This document shows positions 7,409 through 14,236 of a stretch of 14,236 nucleotides of DNA, in pieces. The stretch is from the NCBI GenBank assembly GCA_964493475.1, contig CAZBNS010000044.1, positions 1 through 14,236 on the forward strand. Reading direction: 5' to 3'. The first letter of the stretch is position 1. Each line of letters starts with the position of its first letter. The notes under the pieces are model-generated. The model was not told the origin of the DNA. It worked only from the letters and a program-made list of their open reading frames with translations, and searched no databases. The DNA comes from CALXSC01 sp964493475 (GTDB lineage Bacteria > Pseudomonadota > Alphaproteobacteria > Rickettsiales > UBA1997). The position numbers and the translations under genes were made by a program.

Positions 7409-9649
7409 CTATATTATTTTAACAAAATCCTCAATAACAGTTTTCACTCCACACTCCTTAAAAGCTATAGTTAATTTTTTCCCATCTCGTTTTATAATAA
7501 CACCCTCGCCAAATGTTGAATGAAACACTCGTTTTGCGATATTATGTATAGGCTTAGCCTGTGCGGAGATTTCTTCTTCTTGATTATGATTTTTAATTGG
7601 TCTTCCATCGTAATCAAAATTACCCTTATTATTAAAAAATCCCTTTGGACTATAATAATTTTTGTATTTGCCTATTCTGTTCTTGCTATATTCCATTTCT
7701 TCTCCATCTTCTTCTTCAACAAAATCAACATTGCTATTAATCTGCAGATTTTTTTCAGGCAATTCTCCAACAAACCTAGACGCCTGCATCGTCTTTATCT
7801 CACCGTATTCATATCTAGTCCTAGCATAACTAATATTTAATCTGTTTTTAGCCCTAGTAATTGCAACATAGGCAAGCCGCCTCTCTTCCTCTAAGGCGCC
7901 TTTTTCATTTATAGATTTTGGACTTGGAAAAATTCCCTCCTCCCAACCCGGCAAAAATACTGTGTCAAATTCAAGTCCTTTAGCGGAATGAATTGTCATT
8001 AAATTTACGGAATTATCATTTGTAGAATTAGTTTTGTCATTAACTAAACTTACATATTCTAAGAACTCACCTAAACTTGAAAATTCAGCCAACCCCCTAA
8101 TAAATTCATTAATATTTTCAATGGCACTTTTGGAATCCTCTGTTTTATCCGTTTGCAGATTTTCAACATAACCGCTTCCATAAATAACATCTTTTGCAAG
8201 CGTTATGTGATCTTTAACCGTTAGCTGCTCGCTATATTTTCTAATATTGTTAACAAATTCAATAATATTTTCGGCAGTCTTGCCTTTAAGCTGTCCGGCA
8301 AAACACATTCCTTCACAAACGTCAAGAATATCAAGCTTTTGCCCTTTAACTTCTTCCATAATTTTACTTAATGTAGTAGTTCCTATACCCCTTCGTGGAA
8401 TATTTATAATTCTTTCAAAGGCTAAAAAATCTGAATGATTTTTCACAAGCCTTAAATAAGCTATACAATCCTTAATTTCCTTTCTATCATAGAATTTAAA
8501 ACCACCAACAATTTTATAAGGTATTGATTGCGAGATAAAAACCTCTTCAAAAACTCTCGTTTGATAGCCGGCTCTAATTAAAATCGCAATATCTTTATAT
8601 CCAATATTTTTAGTCAATTCAAGAATTTCACTTGAAATAGTAAAGGCCTCCTCCCTATCTCTATCAAAACAACTTAGACAAACCTTTTCACCAACTTTTT
8701 TTTCATCAGTCCATAATGTCTTTTTATGCCTATCTTTATTGTTTGAAATTATAGCTGAAGCGACATTTAAAATATTTGTAGTAGAACGATAATTTCTTTC
8801 AAGTCTAATAATTTTTGTATTTTTAAATTCTTTTTCAAACTTTAAAATATTTTCAATTTCCGCACCACGCCAACCATAGATTGATTGATCATCATCACCA
8901 ACGCAAGTAATATTTATTTCGCCCTTCAAACCCAATCCAGAAATCATTTTAAGCCAAGTATGTTGGATTGCGTTTGTATCTTGATATTCATCAACCAAAA
9001 CATACTTAAATTTACCAACATAAGACATTAAAATATCTTTATAACGCTTAAAAATTTCAACATTATAAAGCAACAAATCACCAAAATCACAAGCATTAAG
9101 CTTCTTGCACCTTTCTTGATAAATTCTATAAATATCTTTAATTTCTGGATAATAATTAAAATCAGTGGCAAGATTCAAAATCATATCATAAGTAATACCC
9201 TTATCTTTCCATTCATTGATTTTATTTACATAGTTCTTTACAGGATATTCTTTAGTATCAATCTCCAAATCAACCATTACTTGCTTAATCAAACGATTTT
9301 GATCATCAACATCTAGAATACTATAATCCGAAGTTAAACCAACCAAATCGCAGTGTTGCCTCAAAATTCTATTTGCAATAGCATGAAATGTTCCAAGCCA
9401 AATCGGCGAAACATCTTTTTGCAATAAATTAACAACCCTTTCCTGCATTTCCCTTGAAGCCTTATTCGTGAATGTTACGGCAAGAATTTCTGACGGAAAA
9501 CACTGCCCCGTTTGCAATAAATAAGCGATTTTAGAAGTCAAAACTCTAGTTTTACCAGTTCCCGCTCCAGCCAGAACCAACACTGCGCCATCCGTTTGTA
9601 AAACAGCTTCCTTTTGCTCTTTATTTAAACTTTCTAAAATTTCAGCCAT
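7409..9649 (-). CDS. uvrD: UvrD/PcrA/Rep-type superfamily 1A DNA helicase
   Basis: ATP-dependent 3'-5' DNA helicase acting in nucleotide excision or mismatch repair and at stalled forks. Numbered from the ATG, the SF1A motifs appear in order: Q-motif region LNKEQKEAV (8-16), Walker A AGAGTGKT (27-34), Ia AVTFTNKA (57-64), II DEYQD (220-224), III VGDDDQSIYGWRGA (250-263), IV LERNYRST (283-290), V MTIHSAKGLEF (551-561) and VI RRLAYVAITRAK (590-601). The C-terminus (~704-746, FGEGVI...LTIAF) resembles the Tudor-like domain that ends PcrA/UvrD. The product is 746 residues, a normal length. I chose the ATG at 9649; the in-frame TTG at 9652, directly before it, is possible but less likely because an AGG lies 5 bases before the ATG. 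Which of uvrD, pcrA or rep is the best name is uncertain. Confidence 0.95.
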   Translation of the reverse strand: MAEILESLNKEQKEAVLQTDGAVLVLAGAGTGKTRVLTSKIAYLLQTGQCFPSEILAVTFTNKASREMQERVVNLLQKDVSPIWLGTFHAIANRILRQHCDLVGLTSDYSILDVDDQNRLIKQVMVDLEIDTKEYPVKNYVNKINEWKDKGITYDMILNLATDFNYYPEIKDIYRIYQERCKKLNACDFGDLLLYNVEIFKRYKDILMSYVGKFKYVLVDEYQDTNAIQHTWLKMISGLGLKGEINITCVGDDDQSIYGWRGAEIENILKFEKEFKNTKIIRLERNYRSTTNILNVASAIISNNKDRHKKTLWTDEKKVGEKVCLSCFDRDREEAFTISSEILELTKNIGYKDIAILIRAGYQTRVFEEVFISQSIPYKIVGGFKFYDRKEIKDCIAYLRLVKNHSDFLAFERIINIPRRGIGTTTLSKIMEEVKGQKLDILDVCEGMCFAGQLKGKTAENIIEFVNNIRKYSEQLTVKDHITLAKDVIYGSGYVENLQTDKTEDSKSAIENINEFIRGLAEFSSLGEFLEYVSLVNDKTNSTNDNSVNLMTIHSAKGLEFDTVFLPGWEEGIFPSPKSINEKGALEEERRLAYVAITRAKNRLNISYARTRYEYGEIKTMQASRFVGELPEKNLQINSNVDFVEEEDGEEMEYSKNRIGKYKNYYSPKGFFNNKGNFDYDGRPIKNHNQEEEISAQAKPIHNIAKRVFHSTFGEGVIIKRDGKKLTIAFKECGVKTVIEDFVKII

Positions 9650-9789
9650 CAAGACCTATATAAAAATTCATTTTAAATAATGTTATAAAATATAGTTATC
9701 AATTTTCCACAAAAATTATTTATATTTGCGAAATTATATAATCTAATATAGCTATAAACAGTTCCGCTTTGTCCTAAGAACGTTTTGTT

Positions 9790-9850
9790 ATAGCCCCCTT
9801 GTCATTCGGCGAAGCTCTAACGAAGTCAAATCAAGGATAAAGGGCAGCTC
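9790..9850. repeat. Decayed short copy of the left MITE-like element
   Basis: Positions 9803-9831 repeat the 29-base core found at 509-537 with one mismatch, in the same orientation. To its left, ATAGCCCCCTTGTC (9790-9803) resembles the outer arm ATAGCTCCCCTTTGTC. To its right, ATAAAGGGCAGCTC resembles the opposite arm ACAAAGGGGAGCTA. So the ends and core of the element are kept while the tandem array and inner repeat are missing. This is a second, internally deleted member of the family; the arms have diverged. Confidence 0.65.
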
Positions 9851-9947
9851 ACATAATAATTTTAATTAATCCTTAACCCATTAAAAGTTAACAATTCCAC
9901 AACAAATTATTTCATAACTTATTGATTTTAAAAATTATCATTATAAC

Positions 9948-9966
9948 ATTCAATTATAAATTGAAT
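9948..9966. promoter_or_regulatory. Perfect 19-bp dyad before the superoxide reductase start
   Basis: ATTCAATT and AATTGAAT are perfect inverted arms of 8 bases around ATA, ending 13 bases before the ATG. This could be an operator for a dimeric regulator or a small hairpin in the mRNA leader. The sequence does not match the Fur or PerR consensus that I know. A/T-rich DNA makes short dyads common, so the regulatory role is tentative. Confidence 0.35.
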
Positions 9967-9979
9967 AACTATTTATCCC

Positions 9980-10363
9980 ATGACTCAAAAATTAGAACTT
10001 TATAAATGCGCACACTGCGGAAATATTGTCGAGGTTTTAAACGCTGGTGTCGGAGAATTGGTTTGTTGCGGACATCCAATGACATTGCAAAAAGAAGCCA
10101 TGACCGACGGTACCTTAGAAAAGCATGTTCCAGTAATAGAGAAAAAAGACAATGGCTATTTAGTAAAAGTTGGAGCCGAACCACATCCAATGATAGACGC
10201 CCACTACATACAATGGGTTGAACTTATAACAAAAGACAGAATTTATATAAAATTTTTAAAACCAAATGATAAACCAGAAGCATTCTTCGACTGCATAACC
10301 GATGAAAAATTTACAGTCAGAGAATACTGCAATTTGCACGGTTTATACAAAAGCGAGAAATAA
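9980..10363 (+). CDS. dfx: Superoxide reductase, desulfoferrodoxin type (class I, 2Fe)
   Basis: Superoxide reductase reduces superoxide to hydrogen peroxide in the cytoplasm without releasing oxygen, using electrons from rubredoxin or similar donors. All metal ligands are present in the 127-residue protein. The N-terminal desulforedoxin-like Fe(Cys)4 centre has C10, C13, C29 and C30. The catalytic Fe(His)4Cys centre has H49, H69, H75, C117 and H120. The active-site E47-K48 pair before H49 is conserved (LEKHVP), and the family stretches EPHPM, DAHYI and REYCNLHGLY are intact. Length and spacing match canonical desulfoferrodoxin. No rubredoxin gene lies in the window. The gene is monocistronic, with a perfect dyad just upstream; no Shine-Dalgarno is evident. 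The enzyme is typical of anaerobes and microaerophiles, so its presence beside rickettsial-type genes may reflect horizontal acquisition or a low-oxygen host. Confidence 0.96.
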   Translation: MTQKLELYKCAHCGNIVEVLNAGVGELVCCGHPMTLQKEAMTDGTLEKHVPVIEKKDNGYLVKVGAEPHPMIDAHYIQWVELITKDRIYIKFLKPNDKPEAFFDCITDEKFTVREYCNLHGLYKSEK

Positions 10364-10560
10364 AATTTTAAGACAAGCTGCACCCAAAACACCACCGCTT
10401 TAACTCTCAAAGTAGACAATTGCCACCAGCAATTCCACTCCACACAAATTACAATCTACTTCACAGTTAATTTTGCCATAGCTTGAGCCAATATTTCCTT
10501 ACCAATTCATTTAATATAATTTAAACGACAAAAATTCAACAATCCATTAAAGATAACTAT
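10364..10560. other. Convergent spacer after superoxide reductase
   Basis: The spacer lies between two convergent genes. It contains AATTGC/GCAATT (10418-10423, 10429-10434) around a 5-base loop, nested in a 7-base inverted repeat AAGTAGA/TCTACTT (10410-10416, 10454-10460). Neither is followed by a clear T-run on either strand, so I do not call a terminator. Confidence 0.4.
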
Positions 10561-11502
10561 CTAAACACCACGGCCAGCCTTACCACCAAAATCCACAGGC
10601 CTTCCCCTTAAAAATTTATTATGAGCCGACTGAGACACTTCTTCTTGTTTTGCTTTCGCATCAGCAGCTTTCTCCCCTGCCTTACCATCTTCCTTATCTT
10701 GAACCTGTTCCGGCGTTTTAGCAACTTTCAGACTTTCCGATATTTTAGAACGGACATCAACACCATTAATCGTAAACCCCTCCAAACCTTGAAGAACACC
10801 CATCATTGCCCCCTTATTAAAATTTTTCGACATAAAATTATCAGAGAACTTAGTCTTACTAACCACATCACGACCACACAAAAAAGCACAGCCAGCATAA
10901 TTTCCTTGTCCATCAAAATGCAAATCAACATACTGGCCTTTCTTTTCATTCATTTGAACCCTAAAAGTATGCTGCGAATTTAGCTGATACGTCGAAACCG
11001 CAATAGTTTTTGTCTTATAAATTGCATTAGTCTTAACTTTTTTATCATCATATCTCACAACCTTAGCACTAGGCACGCCATTCTTTCTAATCTCAAGATC
11101 AATCTCTTCCCGTCTATCAATCAAAGACTGCCTAGTAATTCTTGTCGAGTCCGAATATTTTGATGGATCGAAGCTTTCCAGTTCATCCAATATTTCCGAA
11201 GGAATCATTTCACCCTTAGACCTTATCGCCTTCTCCAGCAAAATAATCTCATCCAAAATCGCAGGATTTGTAGGTGCATACCAAACGCAAGACCGACTAT
11301 ACGGCCATTTTTTCTTTATGCCATCACTATCACTAGAAACCTCAAAAGCCGGAACCAATATATATTGCTGCTCTTTTTGAGGGGAAACTTTTATCCCCAG
11401 CAATCCATCCCGTAGTGGTGGTTTTTCTTGTGTTGTTGGCAAAATTATATCAGCTTCTGCTCTAAGTTGACTTCTTTCTATAGGTATCTGACTGTCTTCC
11501 AT
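10561..11502 (-). CDS. Hypothetical protein, 313 aa, no recognised family
   Basis: I do not recognise this protein. It has no signal peptide or membrane segment and is probably soluble. Residues 45-75 look strand-rich (QQYILVPAFEV, then RSCVWYAP), 80-140 are charged and helical (ILDEIILLEKA...IDRREEIDLEI), and 160-250 look like a beta-rich domain (KTKTIAVSTYQL, YVDLHFDGQGNYAGCAFLCG with C205 and C209). Residues 262-295 are a low-complexity K/E/A/D linker. The tail LRGRPVDFGGKAGRGV (298-313) is basic and glycine-rich. The start is well supported: AAAAAGGA lies about 6 bases before the ATG and a near-consensus promoter lies upstream (11540-11568). The intact frame, ribosome site and promoter argue for a real, expressed gene. 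A type IV secreted effector is possible but unproven. Confidence 0.8.
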   Translation of the reverse strand: MEDSQIPIERSQLRAEADIILPTTQEKPPLRDGLLGIKVSPQKEQQYILVPAFEVSSDSDGIKKKWPYSRSCVWYAPTNPAILDEIILLEKAIRSKGEMIPSEILDELESFDPSKYSDSTRITRQSLIDRREEIDLEIRKNGVPSAKVVRYDDKKVKTNAIYKTKTIAVSTYQLNSQHTFRVQMNEKKGQYVDLHFDGQGNYAGCAFLCGRDVVSKTKFSDNFMSKNFNKGAMMGVLQGLEGFTINGVDVRSKISESLKVAKTPEQVQDKEDGKAGEKAADAKAKQEEVSQSAHNKFLRGRPVDFGGKAGRGV

Positions 11503-11539
11503 AGGTATCCTTTTTACAACATTCGTTCATATCTATTTA

Positions 11540-11568
11540 ACTATACTACTTATAATAAAAGTTGTCAA
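11540..11568 (-). promoter_or_regulatory. Near-consensus sigma-70 promoter of the 313-aa gene
   Basis: On the minus strand a perfect TTGACA (11563-11568) is followed by a 17-base spacer and TATAGT (11540-11545, 5/6). An A/T tract precedes the -35 and could act as an UP element. Transcription would begin near 11533, giving a leader of about 30 bases that contains the AAAAAGGA ribosome binding site. Confidence 0.75.
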
Positions 11569-11780
11569 TAAAAAAAACAAATGTTATTAAAGGCAATTAT
11601 TATTTTTTAATTTAATATATTTTATATTGGATTAAGTCTTAAGGAAATTACTTTTTGCTTTTTAGACATTTTCCATCTTTCAAAGAAATATCTAAAGTGC
11701 AAAAAACTACAAAAATTTAGTTGATAAAAGGAAAATACTGTTATTATTAAAAAAATTATCATTTAGCAATCTATCCCATT
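11569..11780. other. AT-rich spacer between the two hypothetical genes
   Basis: Between the promoter of the 313-aa gene and the terminator of the 698-aa gene I see no ORF, RNA gene or repeat, only AT-rich DNA. Confidence 0.5.
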
Positions 11781-11826
11781 AAGAAATAAAAACAAACCCT
11801 GCCAAAATACTTGAACAGGGTTTGTT
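11781..11826 (-). terminator. Rho-independent terminator of the 698-aa gene
   Basis: A perfect 11-bp stem AACAAACCCTG (11791-11801) / CAGGGTTTGTT (11816-11826) encloses a 14-base loop. Read on the minus strand the stem ends in GTTTGTT and continues TTTATTTCTT, a good U-tract. It lies 32 bases beyond the stop of the 698-aa gene and cleanly separates that gene from the next one. Confidence 0.85.
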
Positions 11827-11857
11827 AAAAGATAATTTTTTAAATCAGATTTGTATT

Positions 11858-13954
11858 TCACTCAACTCTAACAGTAGGTGGGTCATATCTATATCGTGTT
11901 CCTTTTCTTTCAAGCATTGACCGAAAATTTTCTCGTGGTTTTTTGTCTGAGCTACTTTCTAGAACGTCGTCTAAGAGTTTTGACATATATGTTCCTTCTC
12001 CTTGTTTTCGAGAAGGAATGTCATAAGAATCAGCTTCATGCGCATAACCTTTAATATCACTTAAAGGCGGGGCATCAGCTTGTCTTATTGTTTGGTTACC
12101 ACTTGCACAACGATTAAGTTCTTCTATATCCTGTGATATGCCCTTGATTCCTTCGTCTAACTCTTTTACTTCTTGCGATGTAGCTCTGCATATTTTTGGG
12201 ACTCCATTTTCGCCTATAGGCTTTAATATGTGAGGATCTCCCCCCATATGCAATCGTTGAATAAATACAGGATATTTTTTAATTTCTTCTTCTTCTAGCT
12301 TTTTTCCTTCTGACCATTTTTCTTCATCTCTTCCTCTAGTTTTAATCTGATCTGGGTAATTTGCATTAATCCAGTTTGTAATAGATACCAATTTTCCGTC
12401 TGCGCTATCCTCAATTAAATGTGTACCACATCCTGGTAATTGGGGATCACCGTCAGTTGTCAATTTTTTTCTTACAACGCCATTAGGACTTTGCGTAACC
12501 TCATTAATAATAAAAGATGTACATCCTGTAGCGTTTTCAAATATTTCTCTTCTTCTGTCTTCAAATACCTTACCATTACATTGAAGTTTTATAAAGTTAG
12601 TAAGACTAAATACATTTAGCAATATTCCTGCGGGTTTAGGAACAATAACATTAAATATGCTTTGCATTCTTTTTTCAAAATCTGCAATACTTTCCGTTAT
12701 TATATTGTGTTTATTATGTTCGTCACAAAAACTAATTCTATCTTCTCCTTCAAACGTTACAGATGTTATACAGGCTGCCGTGAAAATTTGAGAAGCTCTT
12801 ATAGCTATTTGAAAGTCGTCATTATTCTCCAAGGCAAGAGGTAAACCAGTGCTAAAACCTCCTAAATCACAAGATACACTAAACTTTTCATTTTGTTTAA
12901 CATTTCCAAAGGCAAAAGCTACGACAGCCACAATACTATTTTTACTATTTAATTTTGGTTCTTTAATATCTGGATTGGAGAGTGTATTAAGTCCAGGTAC
13001 TACGAACCCATCTATAGTTTTCACCTCGTTAGGTATTTTCATGCCCGGTATATCAGCAGATGCAGCAAGCAATCTATGACCTTTATCCATAATTCTAAAT
13101 TTTTTTTCAAAAGTAGTAATAAATTCATTTGCTTTTTCTTGCAATAGTTGAGTCATATCCACTAATTCGTCATCATATTTTTTTTTAGCGTCCAAAACTC
13201 TTTTTTCCATTGCTTTCTGAGCTGCCGTGGCCTCCTTGTCTGTTTCATAATATTCTATTTCTTGTTCTCCTGGTGTTTTCTTAAGTTCTTCCCTAAACTT
13301 CGCCTCTTTGAAAGCATATTGTAATGTTATTAATCTATCAATAGCAAAATCACACCAAGCTTTATAATTAAGAAGTTTTTCATCCCATTCTTCTTGAATT
13401 TTAATACACTCTTCAGGAGTTTTTGCTTTTTCATATTTTTCTTGAAATTTTTTAAATTCTTCGGTAATACTACTTGCTAGATTTCCAAATATTAATTCTA
13501 TTTTTTCATCAAAAGTTTGGTAAGTATTCAATGTTATTGACATACTATCGCCAATACCAATCTCAAAAGACATAGGATAAATTGTTTTGTCCCCCGTCAG
13601 AAATTGATAAGCTTGTTTTATTGATTCATTACTTTCTGTCTCAAGAATACTTTTATGTAGTTCGCTCATTTTTGTTGTATTTGAGAGTTCCATCAACATA
13701 CTTAATAATTTTCGAAAATCATCTTTTTCCAAGTATTTTAAAAAGTCTATTTCTTTTACTTCTGTAAGTATTCTGTCAGCAAACAAATTAAATATAGGCT
13801 CATCATGAAAGGCTGATCGATTATATAGTTTCTGTCTTAATATTTCGAAAGCCCTTCTTTGTGGCAAATTCTTTAGCGCCCATACTGTTGTTGCTACTAA
13901 TTCTTCTGCTTGTCGTTTTTCTTCTACTTGTTGTTTTTGTTCAGCATCATCCAT
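11858..13954 (-). CDS. Hypothetical protein, 698 aa, no recognised family
   Basis: I do not recognise this protein. It has no signal peptide or membrane span. Residues 1-290 are mostly helical and charged, with likely coiled coil at 1-20, 160-200 and 240-290 (QKAMEKRVLDAKKKYDDEL region). Residues ~310-600 look alpha/beta with cysteines at 362, 395, 410, 459, 478, 509 and 589, and a hydrophobic strand IVAVVAFAFG (341-350). Residues 600-698 are polar and probably disordered, containing a YDIP motif at 644-647 and an Arg-rich end (R678, R683, R687, R689, R696). It has its own TTGACA/17/TATTAT promoter and its own strong terminator, so it is a single-gene transcript. No Shine-Dalgarno precedes the ATG at 13954. 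Size, solubility and tail would suit a secreted effector or host-interaction protein, but this is inference only. Confidence 0.82.
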   Translation of the reverse strand: MDDAEQKQQVEEKRQAEELVATTVWALKNLPQRRAFEILRQKLYNRSAFHDEPIFNLFADRILTEVKEIDFLKYLEKDDFRKLLSMLMELSNTTKMSELHKSILETESNESIKQAYQFLTGDKTIYPMSFEIGIGDSMSITLNTYQTFDEKIELIFGNLASSITEEFKKFQEKYEKAKTPEECIKIQEEWDEKLLNYKAWCDFAIDRLITLQYAFKEAKFREELKKTPGEQEIEYYETDKEATAAQKAMEKRVLDAKKKYDDELVDMTQLLQEKANEFITTFEKKFRIMDKGHRLLAASADIPGMKIPNEVKTIDGFVVPGLNTLSNPDIKEPKLNSKNSIVAVVAFAFGNVKQNEKFSVSCDLGGFSTGLPLALENNDDFQIAIRASQIFTAACITSVTFEGEDRISFCDEHNKHNIITESIADFEKRMQSIFNVIVPKPAGILLNVFSLTNFIKLQCNGKVFEDRRREIFENATGCTSFIINEVTQSPNGVVRKKLTTDGDPQLPGCGTHLIEDSADGKLVSITNWINANYPDQIKTRGRDEEKWSEGKKLEEEEIKKYPVFIQRLHMGGDPHILKPIGENGVPKICRATSQEVKELDEGIKGISQDIEELNRCASGNQTIRQADAPPLSDIKGYAHEADSYDIPSRKQGEGTYMSKLLDDVLESSSDKKPRENFRSMLERKGTRYRYDPPTVRVE

Positions 13955-13989
13955 TATTAAAAAACCATTATTTATTAAATCTGTTTATT

Positions 13990-14018
13990 ATAATACATAA
14001 AAAATACACATTTGTCAA
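13990..14018 (-). promoter_or_regulatory. Near-consensus sigma-70 promoter of the 698-aa gene
   Basis: On the minus strand TTGACA (14013-14018) is followed by 17 bases and TATTAT (13990-13995, 5/6); an overlapping TATAAT lies 3 bases further downstream. The predicted leader is about 30 bases. The -35 context ATTGACAA is identical to that of the promoter at 11540-11568. Confidence 0.7.
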
Positions 14019-14054
14019 TTAATTTTTTAAAATATCAATAGAAATTATCGATTT

Positions 14055-14137
14055 TCTTCGTGGTGTTGGGTCTTCGTGGTGTTGGGTCTTCGTGGTGATG
14101 GGTCTTTCTCGTGCTGTTGGGTCTTCGTGGTGCTGGG
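14055..14137. repeat. Tandem 16-bp repeat, five units
   Basis: Units start at 14055, 14071, 14087, 14103 and 14122. The consensus is TCTTCGTGGTGTTGGG. The first two are identical, the third and fifth differ by one base, and the fourth is a 19-base variant. A truncated sixth start (TCCCGAACCC) follows. The array is markedly richer in G+C than its flanks and has no coding potential that I can see. Confidence 0.88.
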
Positions 14138-14156
14138 TCCCGAACCCAAAACCACG
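14126..14156. repeat. Hairpin at the end of the 16-bp array
   Basis: CGTGGT (14126-14131) pairs with ACCACG (14151-14156), and inside it GGGT (14135-14138) pairs with ACCC (14144-14147), with a 3x3 internal loop and a 5-base terminal loop. The last tandem unit therefore folds with the sequence just after the array. Confidence 0.6.
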
Positions 14157-14197
14157 AGAGCACGGAGTTTCTCACTCACCTCTGTCATTACCAGGCT

Positions 14198-14235
14198 AGA
14201 TTTTGTTAACGAACGAAGTGAGTATTACAAAATCT
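14198..14235. repeat. Inverted repeat at the window edge
   Basis: AGATTTTGT (14198-14206) and ACAAAATCT (14227-14235) are perfect 9-bp arms around a 20-base centre containing GAACGAAGTGAGT. It may be the terminal part of a larger repeat that continues past the window, so the true extent is unknown. Confidence 0.5.
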
Positions 14236-14236
14236 T

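Larger units (their letters stand above)
9650..9979. other. Intergenic region between uvrD and superoxide reductase genes
   Basis: This spacer carries the upstream sequences of two divergent genes. It is A/T-rich except for about 9765-9850, which contains a decayed relative of the 85-561 repeat element, and it ends with a perfect 19-bp dyad at 9948-9966. I see no ORF or RNA gene. A TTGATT/TATAAC pair (9922-9927, 9942-9947) exists, but its 14-base spacer makes it a poor promoter call. Confidence 0.5.

Noticed and set aside
9650..9652. TTG as start codon of the helicase
   Set aside because: An ATG follows immediately in frame and has better spacing from the upstream AGG; the TTG adds only one residue.
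9969..10221. Short ORFs on both strands overlapping the superoxide reductase gene
   Set aside because: The sense frame carries every ligand of a known enzyme; the overlapping frames are unconstrained by comparison.

Overview
This window looks like a chromosomal fragment of an AT-rich, host-associated alphaproteobacterium. A Rickettsiales or Rickettsiales-like symbiont is most likely. The main evidence is a 1458-residue VirB6-type inner-membrane protein of a type IV secretion system (T4SS), with an exported N-terminal domain and a very long charged, coiled-coil tail; this architecture is characteristic of rickettsial VirB6 paralogues. The low GC, relatively long spacers and palindromic repeat elements fit the same picture. 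No rRNA or species-specific marker is present, so the assignment is an inference.

Left part (1-2080): a gene-free 700-base stretch holds a GC-rich, MITE-like composite element (85-561) with 26-bp perfect terminal inverted repeats, a second nested inverted repeat and a 27-33 bp tandem array. Next come serS on the minus strand and a divergent promoter region.

Centre (2081-9649): tRNA-Leu(UAA) has a good sigma-70-type promoter. It is followed after 20 bases by the giant virB6-like gene, then after only 6 bases by a histidine-phosphatase gene; the three look like one transcription unit. A convergent minus-strand uvrD/pcrA helicase gene follows.

Right part (9650-14236): a decayed copy of the left repeat element lies upstream of a class I (desulfoferrodoxin-type) superoxide reductase, an unusual enzyme for this kind of organism. 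The gene has a perfect 19-bp dyad just before its start. Two unrecognised minus-strand genes (313 and 698 aa) follow. Each has its own near-consensus TTGACA/17-bp promoter, and a strong intrinsic terminator separates them. Both encode soluble-looking proteins without signal peptides and with arginine-containing C-terminal tails, so they are reasonable but unproven candidates for T4SS substrates. The window ends in GC-rich 16-bp tandem repeats and hairpins.

Functional picture: translation (serS, tRNA-Leu) and DNA repair (UvrD) housekeeping genes are interleaved with a stand-alone secretion component, an oxidative-stress enzyme and two lineage-specific unknowns. No CRISPR array, integrase or transposase was seen.
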